Source: Methylobacter sp. (GTDB taxonomy: Bacteria > Pseudomonadota > Gammaproteobacteria > Methylococcales > Methylomonadaceae). From it: a DNA stretch of 32,338 bases. Position numbers and translations under genes: made by a program. Shown in pieces: positions 1 through 7,146 of this stretch. Position 1 is the stretch's first letter. Every line of letters starts with the position of its first letter. The DNA lies in NCBI GenBank assembly GCA_030653175.1, contig JAURZV010000010.1, forward strand, positions 1-32,338, in the 5' to 3' direction. The notes beneath the pieces were generated by a model. The model was not told the DNA's origin, ran no database searches, and was given only the letters and a program-made list of their open reading frames with translations.

Positions 1-45
1 TGGGAGCGGCTTTAGCCGCGATAATCGCGGCTAAAGCCGCTCCCA
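1..45. repeat. REP-like perfect palindrome
   Basis: A perfect inverted repeat with 21-bp arms (1-21 and 25-45) and a 3-nt TAA loop. The arm starts TGGGAGCGGCTTTAGCCGCG. The composition (GGGAGCGGC...GCCGC) resembles REP-type elements of gammaproteobacteria. As it sits at the window edge, more copies may lie to the left. It could also act as a transcription terminator stem, but no T-run follows. Confidence 0.85.
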
Positions 46-444
46 CTAATGTTAGAAAACTTTTGCTCAACTACTTACTCTCGTCTCAATTTACTGACTA
101 ACAACAGTCGATTCCTGATTCTGCCGGAGTGGCATTACCCTAATCCGGCGTCTAAAACCCTCTCATTCTGCCTGGCGATTGGCAGGCGCATTTTGGCCAT
201 CCCCTTTTACTGGTTGAAACCTTCGTCAATCCTAATCCTGCGCGCTTTCAAGGTACCCTCTTATAAAGCGTCAAACTGGCTTTATCTGGGCGATACCCAA
301 GGATATAGCCGTACGCGACAGGGTTACAGCGCCACTGCTACCGCACCCAAAATGCTGTTTGTCACATTATTACAAGCCGACGCACGCACCGTACTTTCTC
401 GACTCATACTCGAATCTCCTTACCAGTTCGAAACTTCAAAACTT
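46..444. other. Region without recognisable gene, left of the ISAs1 transposase
   Basis: An open frame runs through this stretch into the transposase, but its translation resembles nothing I recognise and the transposase homology begins only near 445-463. The stretch may contain the left end of the insertion sequence and older flanking DNA. I could not identify terminal inverted repeats or a target duplication. Confidence 0.5.
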
Positions 445-612
445 ATGCTGTCTGCCGAAAAAATGCAATCGCTGTACGATTACTTTACCGCCATCCCCGA
501 TCCGCGCCGCGTTCAGGGACGGCGCCATTCATTGTCCACCGTGCCGGCCATCTCCGCTGCGGCGGTGTTATGCGGCATGGAGGGTTATAAGGCCATATGG
601 GACTGGGCCAAG

Positions 613-640
613 TCTGTCCTGAATCTCTGTCGAAGGGATG
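613..640 (+). repeat. Short dispersed repeat inserted in transposase (copy 1)
   Basis: The sequence CTGTCCTGAATCTCTGTCGA, followed by AGGG, interrupts the codons for WAK/SLGPK of the ISAs1 transposase and shifts the frame by +1. It matches copy 2 at 922-944 apart from a few bases. The exact borders are uncertain by a few nucleotides because the flanking bases are repetitive. Confidence 0.7.
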
Positions 641-921
641 CTTGGCCCCAAAGGACCGGCAGCGTTTTTGTTGCCGCTACGTGAAAAGGGCAGCTTTCAG
701 ATACCCAGTGAATCCATCATCCTTCGTAATGTGCTTATCCGCGTGGATCCGGAGCAACTCGATCTGGCCTTGCAACAGTGGCATAAAGCACACGGACAGA
801 ACGACGAAAGTCTTGCCATTGACGGTAAAACCATGAAAAACGCGATTGATAAGGAGGACCGTCAAACCCACATCATGAGCGCCATCGGTCATCAGTCCAA
901 GGCCTGCTACACCCAAAAAAA

Positions 922-944
922 GCCTGTCCTGAGCTTGTCGAAGG
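922..944 (+). repeat. Short dispersed repeat inserted in transposase (copy 2)
   Basis: The sequence CTGTCCTGAGCTTGTCGAAG lies between the codons for YTQKK and VGTLPVAGDN of the transposase. The insertion of 22 or 25 nt (the A-run hides the border) shifts the frame by +1. The motif resembles the GTCCTGAGC..GTCGAAGG repeats that are dispersed in many proteobacterial genomes. Confidence 0.7.
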
Positions 945-1726
945 GTCGGTACTCTGCCGGTAGCGGGCGATAACGAGGTACAAAAACAAACCAACGAAAT
1001 CGGAATGGTCATCCCGCTACTGGATGCCATTGCAATCCAGGGCGAGACTCTCACTGTCGACGCATTATTAACTCAGCGCAAATTCGCTGATTATGTGGTC
1101 GAACGCGAAGCCGATTACCACTTCACCGTCAAAAATAATCAGCCTACGTTACGCCAGGATATTGCACTGTTCTTCGAGAATCGGCCGGAACCTGACTTTA
1201 TCGAGCACACTCCGCCCGATCACGGACGCATCGAAACCCGCAAAATATGGACAACGACGGCGCTTAACGGTTACCTGGGTTTTCCCCACGTAGGCCAAGC
1301 CTTCATGATAGAACGGGAGTCCATTGAAAAGAAAACCGGTGAACACTCTCACGAAGTCGTTTACGGAGTGACCAGTTGCAAGCCAGAAAAGGCTAATGCC
1401 GAAAAAGTCCTTAAGACGAACCGTGAGCATTGGAGTATAGAAAATAGTTGCCATTACGCCATTGACTGGAACTACAACGAAGACCGCTGCCGCATTCGCA
1501 CAGGACACGGTCCCGAGAACATCACCCGACTGCGCCGCTTCGTCGTCGGCCTCGTCAAATCCAAAGGTGCTGTCTGTGCAGCACAAAAAATACGCGAATT
1601 AGTTCAAAATACCCGGCTAGTTTTTGATTACCTGAAGATGACGAAAAATTCTTGCGCTGCTGGTTGCTCATGATGGGGTGGAGAACAAATTTACCGTATA
1701 CGCGATGCGTACCCTACTTGACTATT

Positions 1727-2926
1727 TTAATTTTTTGAAGCAGCACGACGAGGTTGCCAAGCTAAGCCGGCAAGGGCAACGACGCAAAACGCCGCGCCTG
1801 CATAAAACGTGAATGACGCCCCCAACCGATCCCAAAGCAGTCCGGCGACGCCACTGGCGATCAGCATGGCGATCCCGCTCATCAGGTTGAAGAAACCGTA
1901 GGCAGTGCCGCGCAGGTCGGCGGGCGCGGTATCGGCCACCATCGTTGCCAGCAAGCCCTGTGTGATACCCATGTGAACGCCCCATAAGGCGACACCGGCT
2001 ATTACAACACCCCAATGATCGTTGGTGGCAAGCACCAAGTCAGCCGCAATCAGGACGACCAGACCGAGCGCCAACAGCTTGGTGTGACTCATGAGGTCGG
2101 AGAGCTTGCCGAAGGGATAGGCCGACAGCGCGTAGATCAGATTCATGACCACCATCACCAGAGGCACCAGTGCGACCGGAACACCCCCTTGCTGCGCGCG
2201 CAACACCAAAAACGCCTCACTGAACCGGGCCAGCGTAAACACGGCACCGATACCAACCACCCACCAATATGGCGCACCAAGACGCTTGAGGTTTTCTCTG
2301 CGAATCGGATTTGACCGCTTGCCATCCTCATGGCGTTCGGGCTCATGAACACCGAACAAGAGCAGCGCCACGGCCATCAGGCCAGGAAGCACAGCCACCC
2401 AGAACACCGCCCGGAAATCATTGGCCCACAGCAGCATTAAACAGACTGCCGACAAAGGGCCGAGAAATGCGCCTACGGTGTCGAGGGATTGGCGCAGCCC
2501 GAATGCTGCGCCGCGCAGATGGGGTGGTGCGATGTCGGCCACCAGTGCATCACGCGGTGCGCCGCGAATTCCCTTGCCCACGCGATCCAGCAGCCGAGCG
2601 GTGAGCACAATCCCGATGGTGGGCGCGATAGCAAACAACGGTTTGGTCAACGCGCCCAAGGCATACCCAAACACGGCGAGTCCCTTACGCTTGCCCAGAT
2701 AGTCACTCAAGGCGCCTGAGAACACCTTGACGATCAGCGCCGTGGATTCGGCCAGCCCTTCAATCAGGCCGACCGCGAAGGCACTGGCGCCGAGCGTGGT
2801 GACCATGAACATCGGCAGCAGGCTGTGGATCATCTCGGAGGAAATATCCATCAACATGCTGACGAAGCCGAGCACCCATACGCCGGCTGGAATCCGGCTC
2901 AAGGTGCTTTTTGTTGGTATTGTCAT
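1727..2926 (-). CDS. MFS transporter
   Basis: A 399-aa inner-membrane protein of the major facilitator superfamily, with hydrophobic segments throughout that fit 12 helices. The N-terminal half contains GLIEGLAESTALIVKVFSG followed by SDYLGKRKGL, the MFS loop 2-3 motif (D-x-x-G-R/K-R/K). The second half carries the related YPFGKLSDLM. The DISSEMIHSLLPMF stretch near the N-terminus is typical of a family of uncharacterised drug or metabolite exporters. ATG at 2926 is preferred over an adjacent in-frame GTG at 2929, because a GAGG sits 6 nt before the ATG and only 3 nt before the GTG. It lies 105 nt downstream of the glutathione transferase gene on the same strand and may be co-transcribed. The substrate cannot be told. 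Confidence 0.85.
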   Translation of the reverse strand: MTIPTKSTLSRIPAGVWVLGFVSMLMDISSEMIHSLLPMFMVTTLGASAFAVGLIEGLAESTALIVKVFSGALSDYLGKRKGLAVFGYALGALTKPLFAIAPTIGIVLTARLLDRVGKGIRGAPRDALVADIAPPHLRGAAFGLRQSLDTVGAFLGPLSAVCLMLLWANDFRAVFWVAVLPGLMAVALLLFGVHEPERHEDGKRSNPIRRENLKRLGAPYWWVVGIGAVFTLARFSEAFLVLRAQQGGVPVALVPLVMVVMNLIYALSAYPFGKLSDLMSHTKLLALGLVVLIAADLVLATNDHWGVVIAGVALWGVHMGITQGLLATMVADTAPADLRGTAYGFFNLMSGIAMLIASGVAGLLWDRLGASFTFYAGAAFCVVALAGLAWQPRRAASKN

Positions 2927-3031
2927 CACTAACCTCAGTGAACGTGTGCAGTTGCGCTTGGTTGCAATATGCAGGCGGCGTTGGTTATCTTGCCCCTGCC
3001 GACGGCCGGCACCGGCATGGGCTCGGATGGG

Positions 3032-3640
3032 TTACTCGGCCAATCCTTCGGCCTTGAGCACCGCCTGTACCGAAGGACGTGATGCGACGCGGCCCTGATA
3101 GGCGATAAGCGCCGGCCATGGGGCAAGATCGACGCCAACGTAATTGCCCCAGCCCAACACGGTGAAAAGATAGGCATCGACCACGGTGAAATCATCGCCC
3201 ATCAGCCAGCGTCTGCCATCAAGCTGAGTGCTCACATGATCGAAACGCCGGGCCAGTTGCGCCTTGACGAGGTCTTTCCAGGCTTCCGGCGCTTGTGGAT
3301 TGAACAGCGCGCCGAAACTCTTGTGCAGCTCGGTAGAGATGAAGTTGAGCCATTCCAACAAGCGATAGCGCTCCATGCTGCCGGCTGGCGGTGCGAGACG
3401 TGTTTCCGGCACACGGTCGGCGAGATACTGGACAATTGCCGGGCCTTCGGTTAACACTTGACCGTCGTCGAGCAGTAAGGCGGGCACGTAGCCGTTGGGA
3501 TTGATCGTGCGGTAATCGGCGCCGGTTTCGGTTTTGCCGCCGGCAAGATCAACCCGCTCGGTTTCATAGATGAATACGCCCTCTTCGAGGACGATATGGG
3601 GCGATAACGAACAGGCGCCGGGGCTGTAATAAAGCTTCAT
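3032..3640 (-). CDS. gstA: Glutathione S-transferase, beta class (GstA-like)
   Basis: A 202-aa cytosolic enzyme that conjugates glutathione to electrophilic compounds. The length matches E. coli GstA (201 aa). The thioredoxin-like N-terminal domain starts MKLYYSPGACSLSPHI with Cys10, the residue conserved in beta-class enzymes. It also has NPNGYVPALLLDDGQVLTE (cis-Pro and the Glu/Ser glutathione-binding turn). The C-terminal helical domain includes the DFTVVDAYLFTVLGW motif (N-capping box). It lies between emrB (upstream, 160-nt gap) and an MFS transporter (downstream) on the minus strand. This suggests a detoxification cluster of conjugation plus export, although co-regulation is inferred. 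Confidence 0.9.
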   Translation of the reverse strand: MKLYYSPGACSLSPHIVLEEGVFIYETERVDLAGGKTETGADYRTINPNGYVPALLLDDGQVLTEGPAIVQYLADRVPETRLAPPAGSMERYRLLEWLNFISTELHKSFGALFNPQAPEAWKDLVKAQLARRFDHVSTQLDGRRWLMGDDFTVVDAYLFTVLGWGNYVGVDLAPWPALIAYQGRVASRPSVQAVLKAEGLAE

Positions 3641-3751
3641 GGTGTGGCTTCCTCAGGCTAAAAAAAGGGGTAGTCGGTATAAGCCGTGCTCGCCACCGCA
3701 GGTGATGCAGACGAGACAAGCTCAGGTTGAGCGCTAAATCTATTTATCCAT

Positions 3752-3771
3752 ATATTACTCCATATTACTCC
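3752..3771. repeat. 10-bp tandem repeat upstream of gstA
   Basis: Two perfect adjacent copies of ATATTACTCC (3752-3761 and 3762-3771) lie about 110 nt upstream of the gstA start, in the emrB-gstA gap. Direct repeats one helical turn apart can be operator half-sites, but nothing else supports that role here. Confidence 0.4.
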
Positions 3772-3800
3772 GTAGGAAATTAACAAGAAGTTTCATTCGG

Positions 3801-5411
3801 TCAATGACCGCCACCCGCAGCATCAGCGGATACTGCCGACACCTTTCTGACCAATGGCATCAGCAATAAGGCCAGGAAAAAAACCAGGCTGAGGGTATGA
3901 AACAGCGCATTGAGGGTAATCACCTCGGCTTCTCGCATCACCAGGCCGTAAAGCTGCTTGAGTGCGGCCAGTTCGCTGTCCGGTAACGACAATCCGGCCA
4001 TGCGTTCCTGCAAGCCCGCCAGTAGCGATTGCGCTTGTGGAGAGCCCGGCGTCACCGACTCACGCAACACGGCATAATGTTGCTTGTTCAATTGAATCAT
4101 CAGCGTGTTAGAGACGGCAAGGCCGATGGCGCCGCCCAAGTTTCGCATCAGATTGTAAAGTCCGCTGGCATTTTTGACTTCCTCCGGCGGCAAAGTGCCC
4201 AAGGCCAGCGAATTGATGGGCAGAAAGGCAAACATCAGGGCGAAGCCACGCAACGCCTGCGGCCAGAAAAACTCCCAGTAGCCGGATTCATTAGTGAGAT
4301 CGCCGTTCATCCAGGCACCAAGCCCATAGAGAGACAAGCCCAGCACCAACATCAGCCGTGAATCCAGCACTTTAGCGAGCGGACCTGCGACGAAGGCCGA
4401 CAGCAGCTGAAACAGTCCTGTAACCATCACATATTGGCCAATCTGCAAGCTATTAAGGCCTTTGACGCTGGCCAGATACACCGGCATCAGATAAATAGTG
4501 GTATACAGACCAATGCCGAGGATGAAGCTAAACACACAGCCCACAGCGAAGTTGCGATTGCGGAATGCCCAGAGATCGACAATCGGGTGCTCGATGGTCA
4601 GTTCGCGATAGAACATAGCAATGCCGGCGGTGGTGGCAACCACGCTAAAAAACACGATCTCGCGGCTATCAAACCATTCCTTCCGTACCCCTTCTTCCAG
4701 TACAAATTGCATACTGCCGAGAAAGACGATGATGTAGACGATGCCGAGAAAATCGATTTTTTCGAGTAATTTCCAGTCCGGCTCATCAACCCGCACGAAC
4801 AGCCAAGTGCTCAGACAGACCAAAAATCCCGGCAACAGATTGATCAGAAACAGCGCTTTCCAGGATAGCGCTTCGGTAAGATAGCCGCCCAGCACCGGTC
4901 CTGCCGTGGGTGCAACGGTCACCACCAGGCCGACGACGATGAGCATGGACGGTTGAAGACGCGGCGGGAACAGCGTGTAGATCACCGCAAACACCGTGGG
5001 AATCATGGCTCCGCCAAACAAGCCCTGAAGGGCGCGAAAAACGATCATCGAGGGCAGATTCCAGGACAAGGCGACCATCAGGCTCATCAGCGTAAAGCCG
5101 CCGCAAGACAGCACGAACAGGTAACGGGTCGACAGCGCCCGGCTCAACCAGCCGGACAGGGGGATGATCACCACTTCGGCGATCAGATAGGCGGTTTGCA
5201 CCCAGGCAATCTCGTCTTGGGTAGCCGCCAATCCTGCCTGGATCTGTTGCATGGAGCTGGCGACGATCTGGATGTCCAGGATCGCCATAAAAATACCGAA
5301 CACCATGCCGAAAAAGCCGATCCATTGTTGCGGAGTGAGCGGTTTTTCACTCGCACCGCCATGACTCTCCGGCGCGTCTTCGGCGGCTATAGCCTCAGTG
5401 GTCTTGATCAT
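3801..5411 (-). CDS. emrB: DHA2-family MFS multidrug efflux protein (EmrB-like)
   Basis: A 536-aa inner-membrane proton-driven drug exporter of the 14-helix DHA2 family; the length is close to E. coli EmrB. After a soluble N-terminus of about 28 residues, QQWIGFFGMVFGIFMAILDI forms helix 1 with the conserved LD. WVQTAYLIAEVVIIPLSGWL and its following LSTRYLF fit motif A. APTAGPVLGGYL is the antiporter motif C (G-P-x-x-G-G). It starts 6 nt after the emrA-like gene ends, so the two form an operon that would build an EmrA-EmrB pump, with an outer-membrane factor supplied from elsewhere, perhaps the NodT-type gene at 7136. The start is ATG at 5411. Confidence 0.9.
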   Translation of the reverse strand: MIKTTEAIAAEDAPESHGGASEKPLTPQQWIGFFGMVFGIFMAILDIQIVASSMQQIQAGLAATQDEIAWVQTAYLIAEVVIIPLSGWLSRALSTRYLFVLSCGGFTLMSLMVALSWNLPSMIVFRALQGLFGGAMIPTVFAVIYTLFPPRLQPSMLIVVGLVVTVAPTAGPVLGGYLTEALSWKALFLINLLPGFLVCLSTWLFVRVDEPDWKLLEKIDFLGIVYIIVFLGSMQFVLEEGVRKEWFDSREIVFFSVVATTAGIAMFYRELTIEHPIVDLWAFRNRNFAVGCVFSFILGIGLYTTIYLMPVYLASVKGLNSLQIGQYVMVTGLFQLLSAFVAGPLAKVLDSRLMLVLGLSLYGLGAWMNGDLTNESGYWEFFWPQALRGFALMFAFLPINSLALGTLPPEEVKNASGLYNLMRNLGGAIGLAVSNTLMIQLNKQHYAVLRESVTPGSPQAQSLLAGLQERMAGLSLPDSELAALKQLYGLVMREAEVITLNALFHTLSLVFFLALLLMPLVRKVSAVSADAAGGGH

Positions 5412-5417
5412 GTTGCG

Positions 5418-6443
5418 CTACCTTACCCGAACCTTAACCTCTGTGGACAGACCCGGTCTCAGGCGACTCAAATCGGTGCCGGGGCGGAACAGAATCTTCA
5501 CCTGCACACGGCGCACGATCTTGGTGAAGTTGCCGGTGGCGTTTTCCGGCGGCAACAGACTGAATTCCGAACCTGATGCGGGTGCGAAACTGTCCAGCGA
5601 GCCTTCGAAAACCTCATCGGGGTAAGCATCAACGTGAATCTCCACCGCTTGCCCCGGCTGCATCCGGGCGATCTGGGTTTCCTTAAAGTTCGCTTCCACG
5701 AAGAGGCTGTCGTCCGGAATCAGAAAACCGAGCGCACTGCCGGGTTTAGTCAATTGTCCGACCTGCACGCTACGATTGCCGATAACACCAGCCATGGGCG
5801 CTACGATACGGGTGTTCGCCAGATTGATGCGAGCCAGTTCCAGCGATGCCTCGGCAGCTTTGACCCGGGCGCGGTTTTCCTCGATCTGCGCATCCAGAGC
5901 GGCCAATTCGCTTTTCGCTCCCTGTCCTGCCGAACTGAATTTGTCCCGATGGGCTGATGCCTGGGTGTAAGTAGACTGGGCGCTATCACGAGATTGCGCG
6001 GAAATAGCCCCCTCCCGGGCAAGATTGCCGTAACGCTTCAAATCCTTGGCGGCGCGTTCCACATCGGCCACGGCGGCAGAAACGTTCGCCGCCTCCTCGC
6101 GTATCTTGGCGTTTTGGGTGAGCTTGTTGGCTTCCAGGGTCTGGATGTGGGTTGTTTCCATCAGCATCTGGGCTTCCGCCTGGACGACACTGGCCTTAAA
6201 GTCATGATCGTCGATCACGACCAGCAGGTCGCCCGGCTTCACCTTCTGGTTATCCACGAACAAAACCTCCTTAACATAGCCCGTCTCCTTGGAACTGATC
6301 AAGCTGATATGCGCCTTCATATAAGCGTTATCAGTAGTCTCGAAAGGGCGTACTGCCTTCAGCCAATAAACGATGCCCGCCGCGATGGCGACCATGAGCA
6401 TCACAGCGATCAACAGATTTTTTTTGGATAATTGAAGTGACAT
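5418..6443 (-). CDS. emrA: EmrA-like periplasmic adaptor (HlyD family)
   Basis: A 341-aa membrane fusion protein. An N-terminal membrane anchor (about residues 9-27, LLIAVMLMVAIAAGIVYWLK) is followed by the first half of the lipoyl-like domain (ISLISSKETGYVKEVLFVDN) and DLLVVIDDHDF. A long alpha-helical coiled-coil hairpin (about residues 70-200) comes next, then the second lipoyl half with NTRIVAPMAGVIGNRSVQVG and a beta-barrel domain. It bridges EmrB to an outer-membrane channel. The ATG at 6443 has no clear Shine-Dalgarno sequence. The gene is divergent from tetR, with a palindrome at 6460-6479 only 17 nt upstream of its start, which suggests direct repression. Confidence 0.9.
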   Translation of the reverse strand: MSLQLSKKNLLIAVMLMVAIAAGIVYWLKAVRPFETTDNAYMKAHISLISSKETGYVKEVLFVDNQKVKPGDLLVVIDDHDFKASVVQAEAQMLMETTHIQTLEANKLTQNAKIREEAANVSAAVADVERAAKDLKRYGNLAREGAISAQSRDSAQSTYTQASAHRDKFSSAGQGAKSELAALDAQIEENRARVKAAEASLELARINLANTRIVAPMAGVIGNRSVQVGQLTKPGSALGFLIPDDSLFVEANFKETQIARMQPGQAVEIHVDAYPDEVFEGSLDSFAPASGSEFSLLPPENATGNFTKIVRRVQVKILFRPGTDLSRLRPGLSTEVKVRVR

Positions 6444-6459
6444 AATTTTTTATTGCTTA

Positions 6460-6479
6460 ACTAAACGGTGTGGTTTAGT
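6460..6479. promoter_or_regulatory. Candidate TetR operator in the emrA-tetR divergent region
   Basis: An inverted repeat ACTAAAC-GGTGTG-GTTTAGT with perfect 7-bp arms around a 6-bp spacer, in the 94-bp region between the divergent emrA and tetR starts. The size (20 bp) and symmetry are typical of TetR-family operators, which usually lie between the regulator and a divergent target. Binding is inferred. Confidence 0.6.
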
Positions 6480-6537
6480 CTACTCATTAAATCCATCCCA
6501 GTCCAACGAATTTATTCAACTTTTATTCAACAACGCG

Positions 6538-7146
6538 ATGAACAAACCTTACAACCCGAAACAGCAAGCCATTCTCGATGCCGCCAAGCGGGCCTTCCTG
6601 GCTAACGGCTACAGCGGCGCCAGCGTGGAAGCTATTGCCATAGCCGCACCGGTATCAAAACCGACGCTTTACCACCATTTCAAAGGCAAGCAGGAATTGT
6701 TCGCTGCGGTCATCGCCGAGCAGTGCGAAGCCTTGTTAAGCACGCTTGCCGAGGTGCGCACTGATATCGGTAATCCGGCGGCGGGCTTGCGGGCCATCGC
6801 CGGCGCATTCGTCGATCTGATTTATGCCGAAGAAGCCTTGCAACTTTACCGGCTAATCATCGCCGAGCAGCAACAATTTCCGGAACTAGGCGAACTGATC
6901 TACCGTGCCGGTCCCGAGCCGGTGCTTGGGCAATTGTCGGCGTATCTTGCCGAGCTGAATACGAGCGGCGTCCTACCTATAGACGATATTGAGACCTCGA
7001 GTCGATTGTTCTTAAATATGCTAAAAGGCGATCAACATTTCCGCTGTCTGCTGGGTTTGCAGGCAGGTCTTGACGACAGGGCAAAACAGCGCCTGATCGA
7101 CGCTGCGGTTTCTTTATTTTTAAAAGGGCACAATTATGCTGCATAA
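6538..7146 (+). CDS. TetR/AcrR-family transcriptional repressor
   Basis: A 202-aa DNA-binding regulator. The N-terminal helix-turn-helix domain spans about residues 8-55: KQQAILDAAKRAFLANGYSG, then ASVEAIAIAAPVSKPTLYHH and FKGKQELF, which is the classic TetR pattern. The remaining residues form the ligand-binding/dimer domain, with YRLIIAEQQQFPELGELIY as seen in AcrR/AefR-type efflux regulators. No Shine-Dalgarno is visible before the ATG. It is divergent from emrAB and overlaps the outer-membrane factor gene by 11 nt, so it heads the exporter operon. It probably represses both units until a drug-like ligand is bound (inference). Confidence 0.9.
   Translation: MNKPYNPKQQAILDAAKRAFLANGYSGASVEAIAIAAPVSKPTLYHHFKGKQELFAAVIAEQCEALLSTLAEVRTDIGNPAAGLRAIAGAFVDLIYAEEALQLYRLIIAEQQQFPELGELIYRAGPEPVLGQLSAYLAELNTSGVLPIDDIETSSRLFLNMLKGDQHFRCLLGLQAGLDDRAKQRLIDAAVSLFLKGHNYAA

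Larger units (their letters stand above)
445..1673 (+). pseudogene. ISAs1-family transposase, broken by two short repeat insertions
   Basis: The protein runs through three frames: 445-612, about 638-921 and 945-1673. The N-terminal part has the ISAs1-family signature IPDPRRVQGRRHSL followed by AVLCGMEGYKAIWDWAK. The middle piece carries LAIDGKTMKNA, which should hold the first catalytic Asp. The last piece carries LTVDALLTQRKFADYV (second Asp) and EHWSIENSCHYAIDW with NEDRCRIRTGHGPEN (catalytic Glu region), and ends in FDYLKMTKNSC as expected. Each break coincides with a CTGTCCTGA...TGTCGAAGGG repeat of about 22-28 nt whose length shifts the frame by +1. With both removed, the protein would be about 390 aa with all catalytic regions present. 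The gene is therefore inactive only because of these small insertions. The IS ends could not be defined. Confidence 0.85.

Noticed and set aside
49-444. Extended N-terminus of the transposase frame back to position 49
   Set aside because: The translation before residue 133 does not resemble ISAs1 transposases. The homology begins near the ATG at 445 or 463.
1149-1586. Minus-strand open frame of 145 codons inside the transposase
   Set aside because: Antisense to the conserved catalytic part of the transposase and without recognisable motifs.
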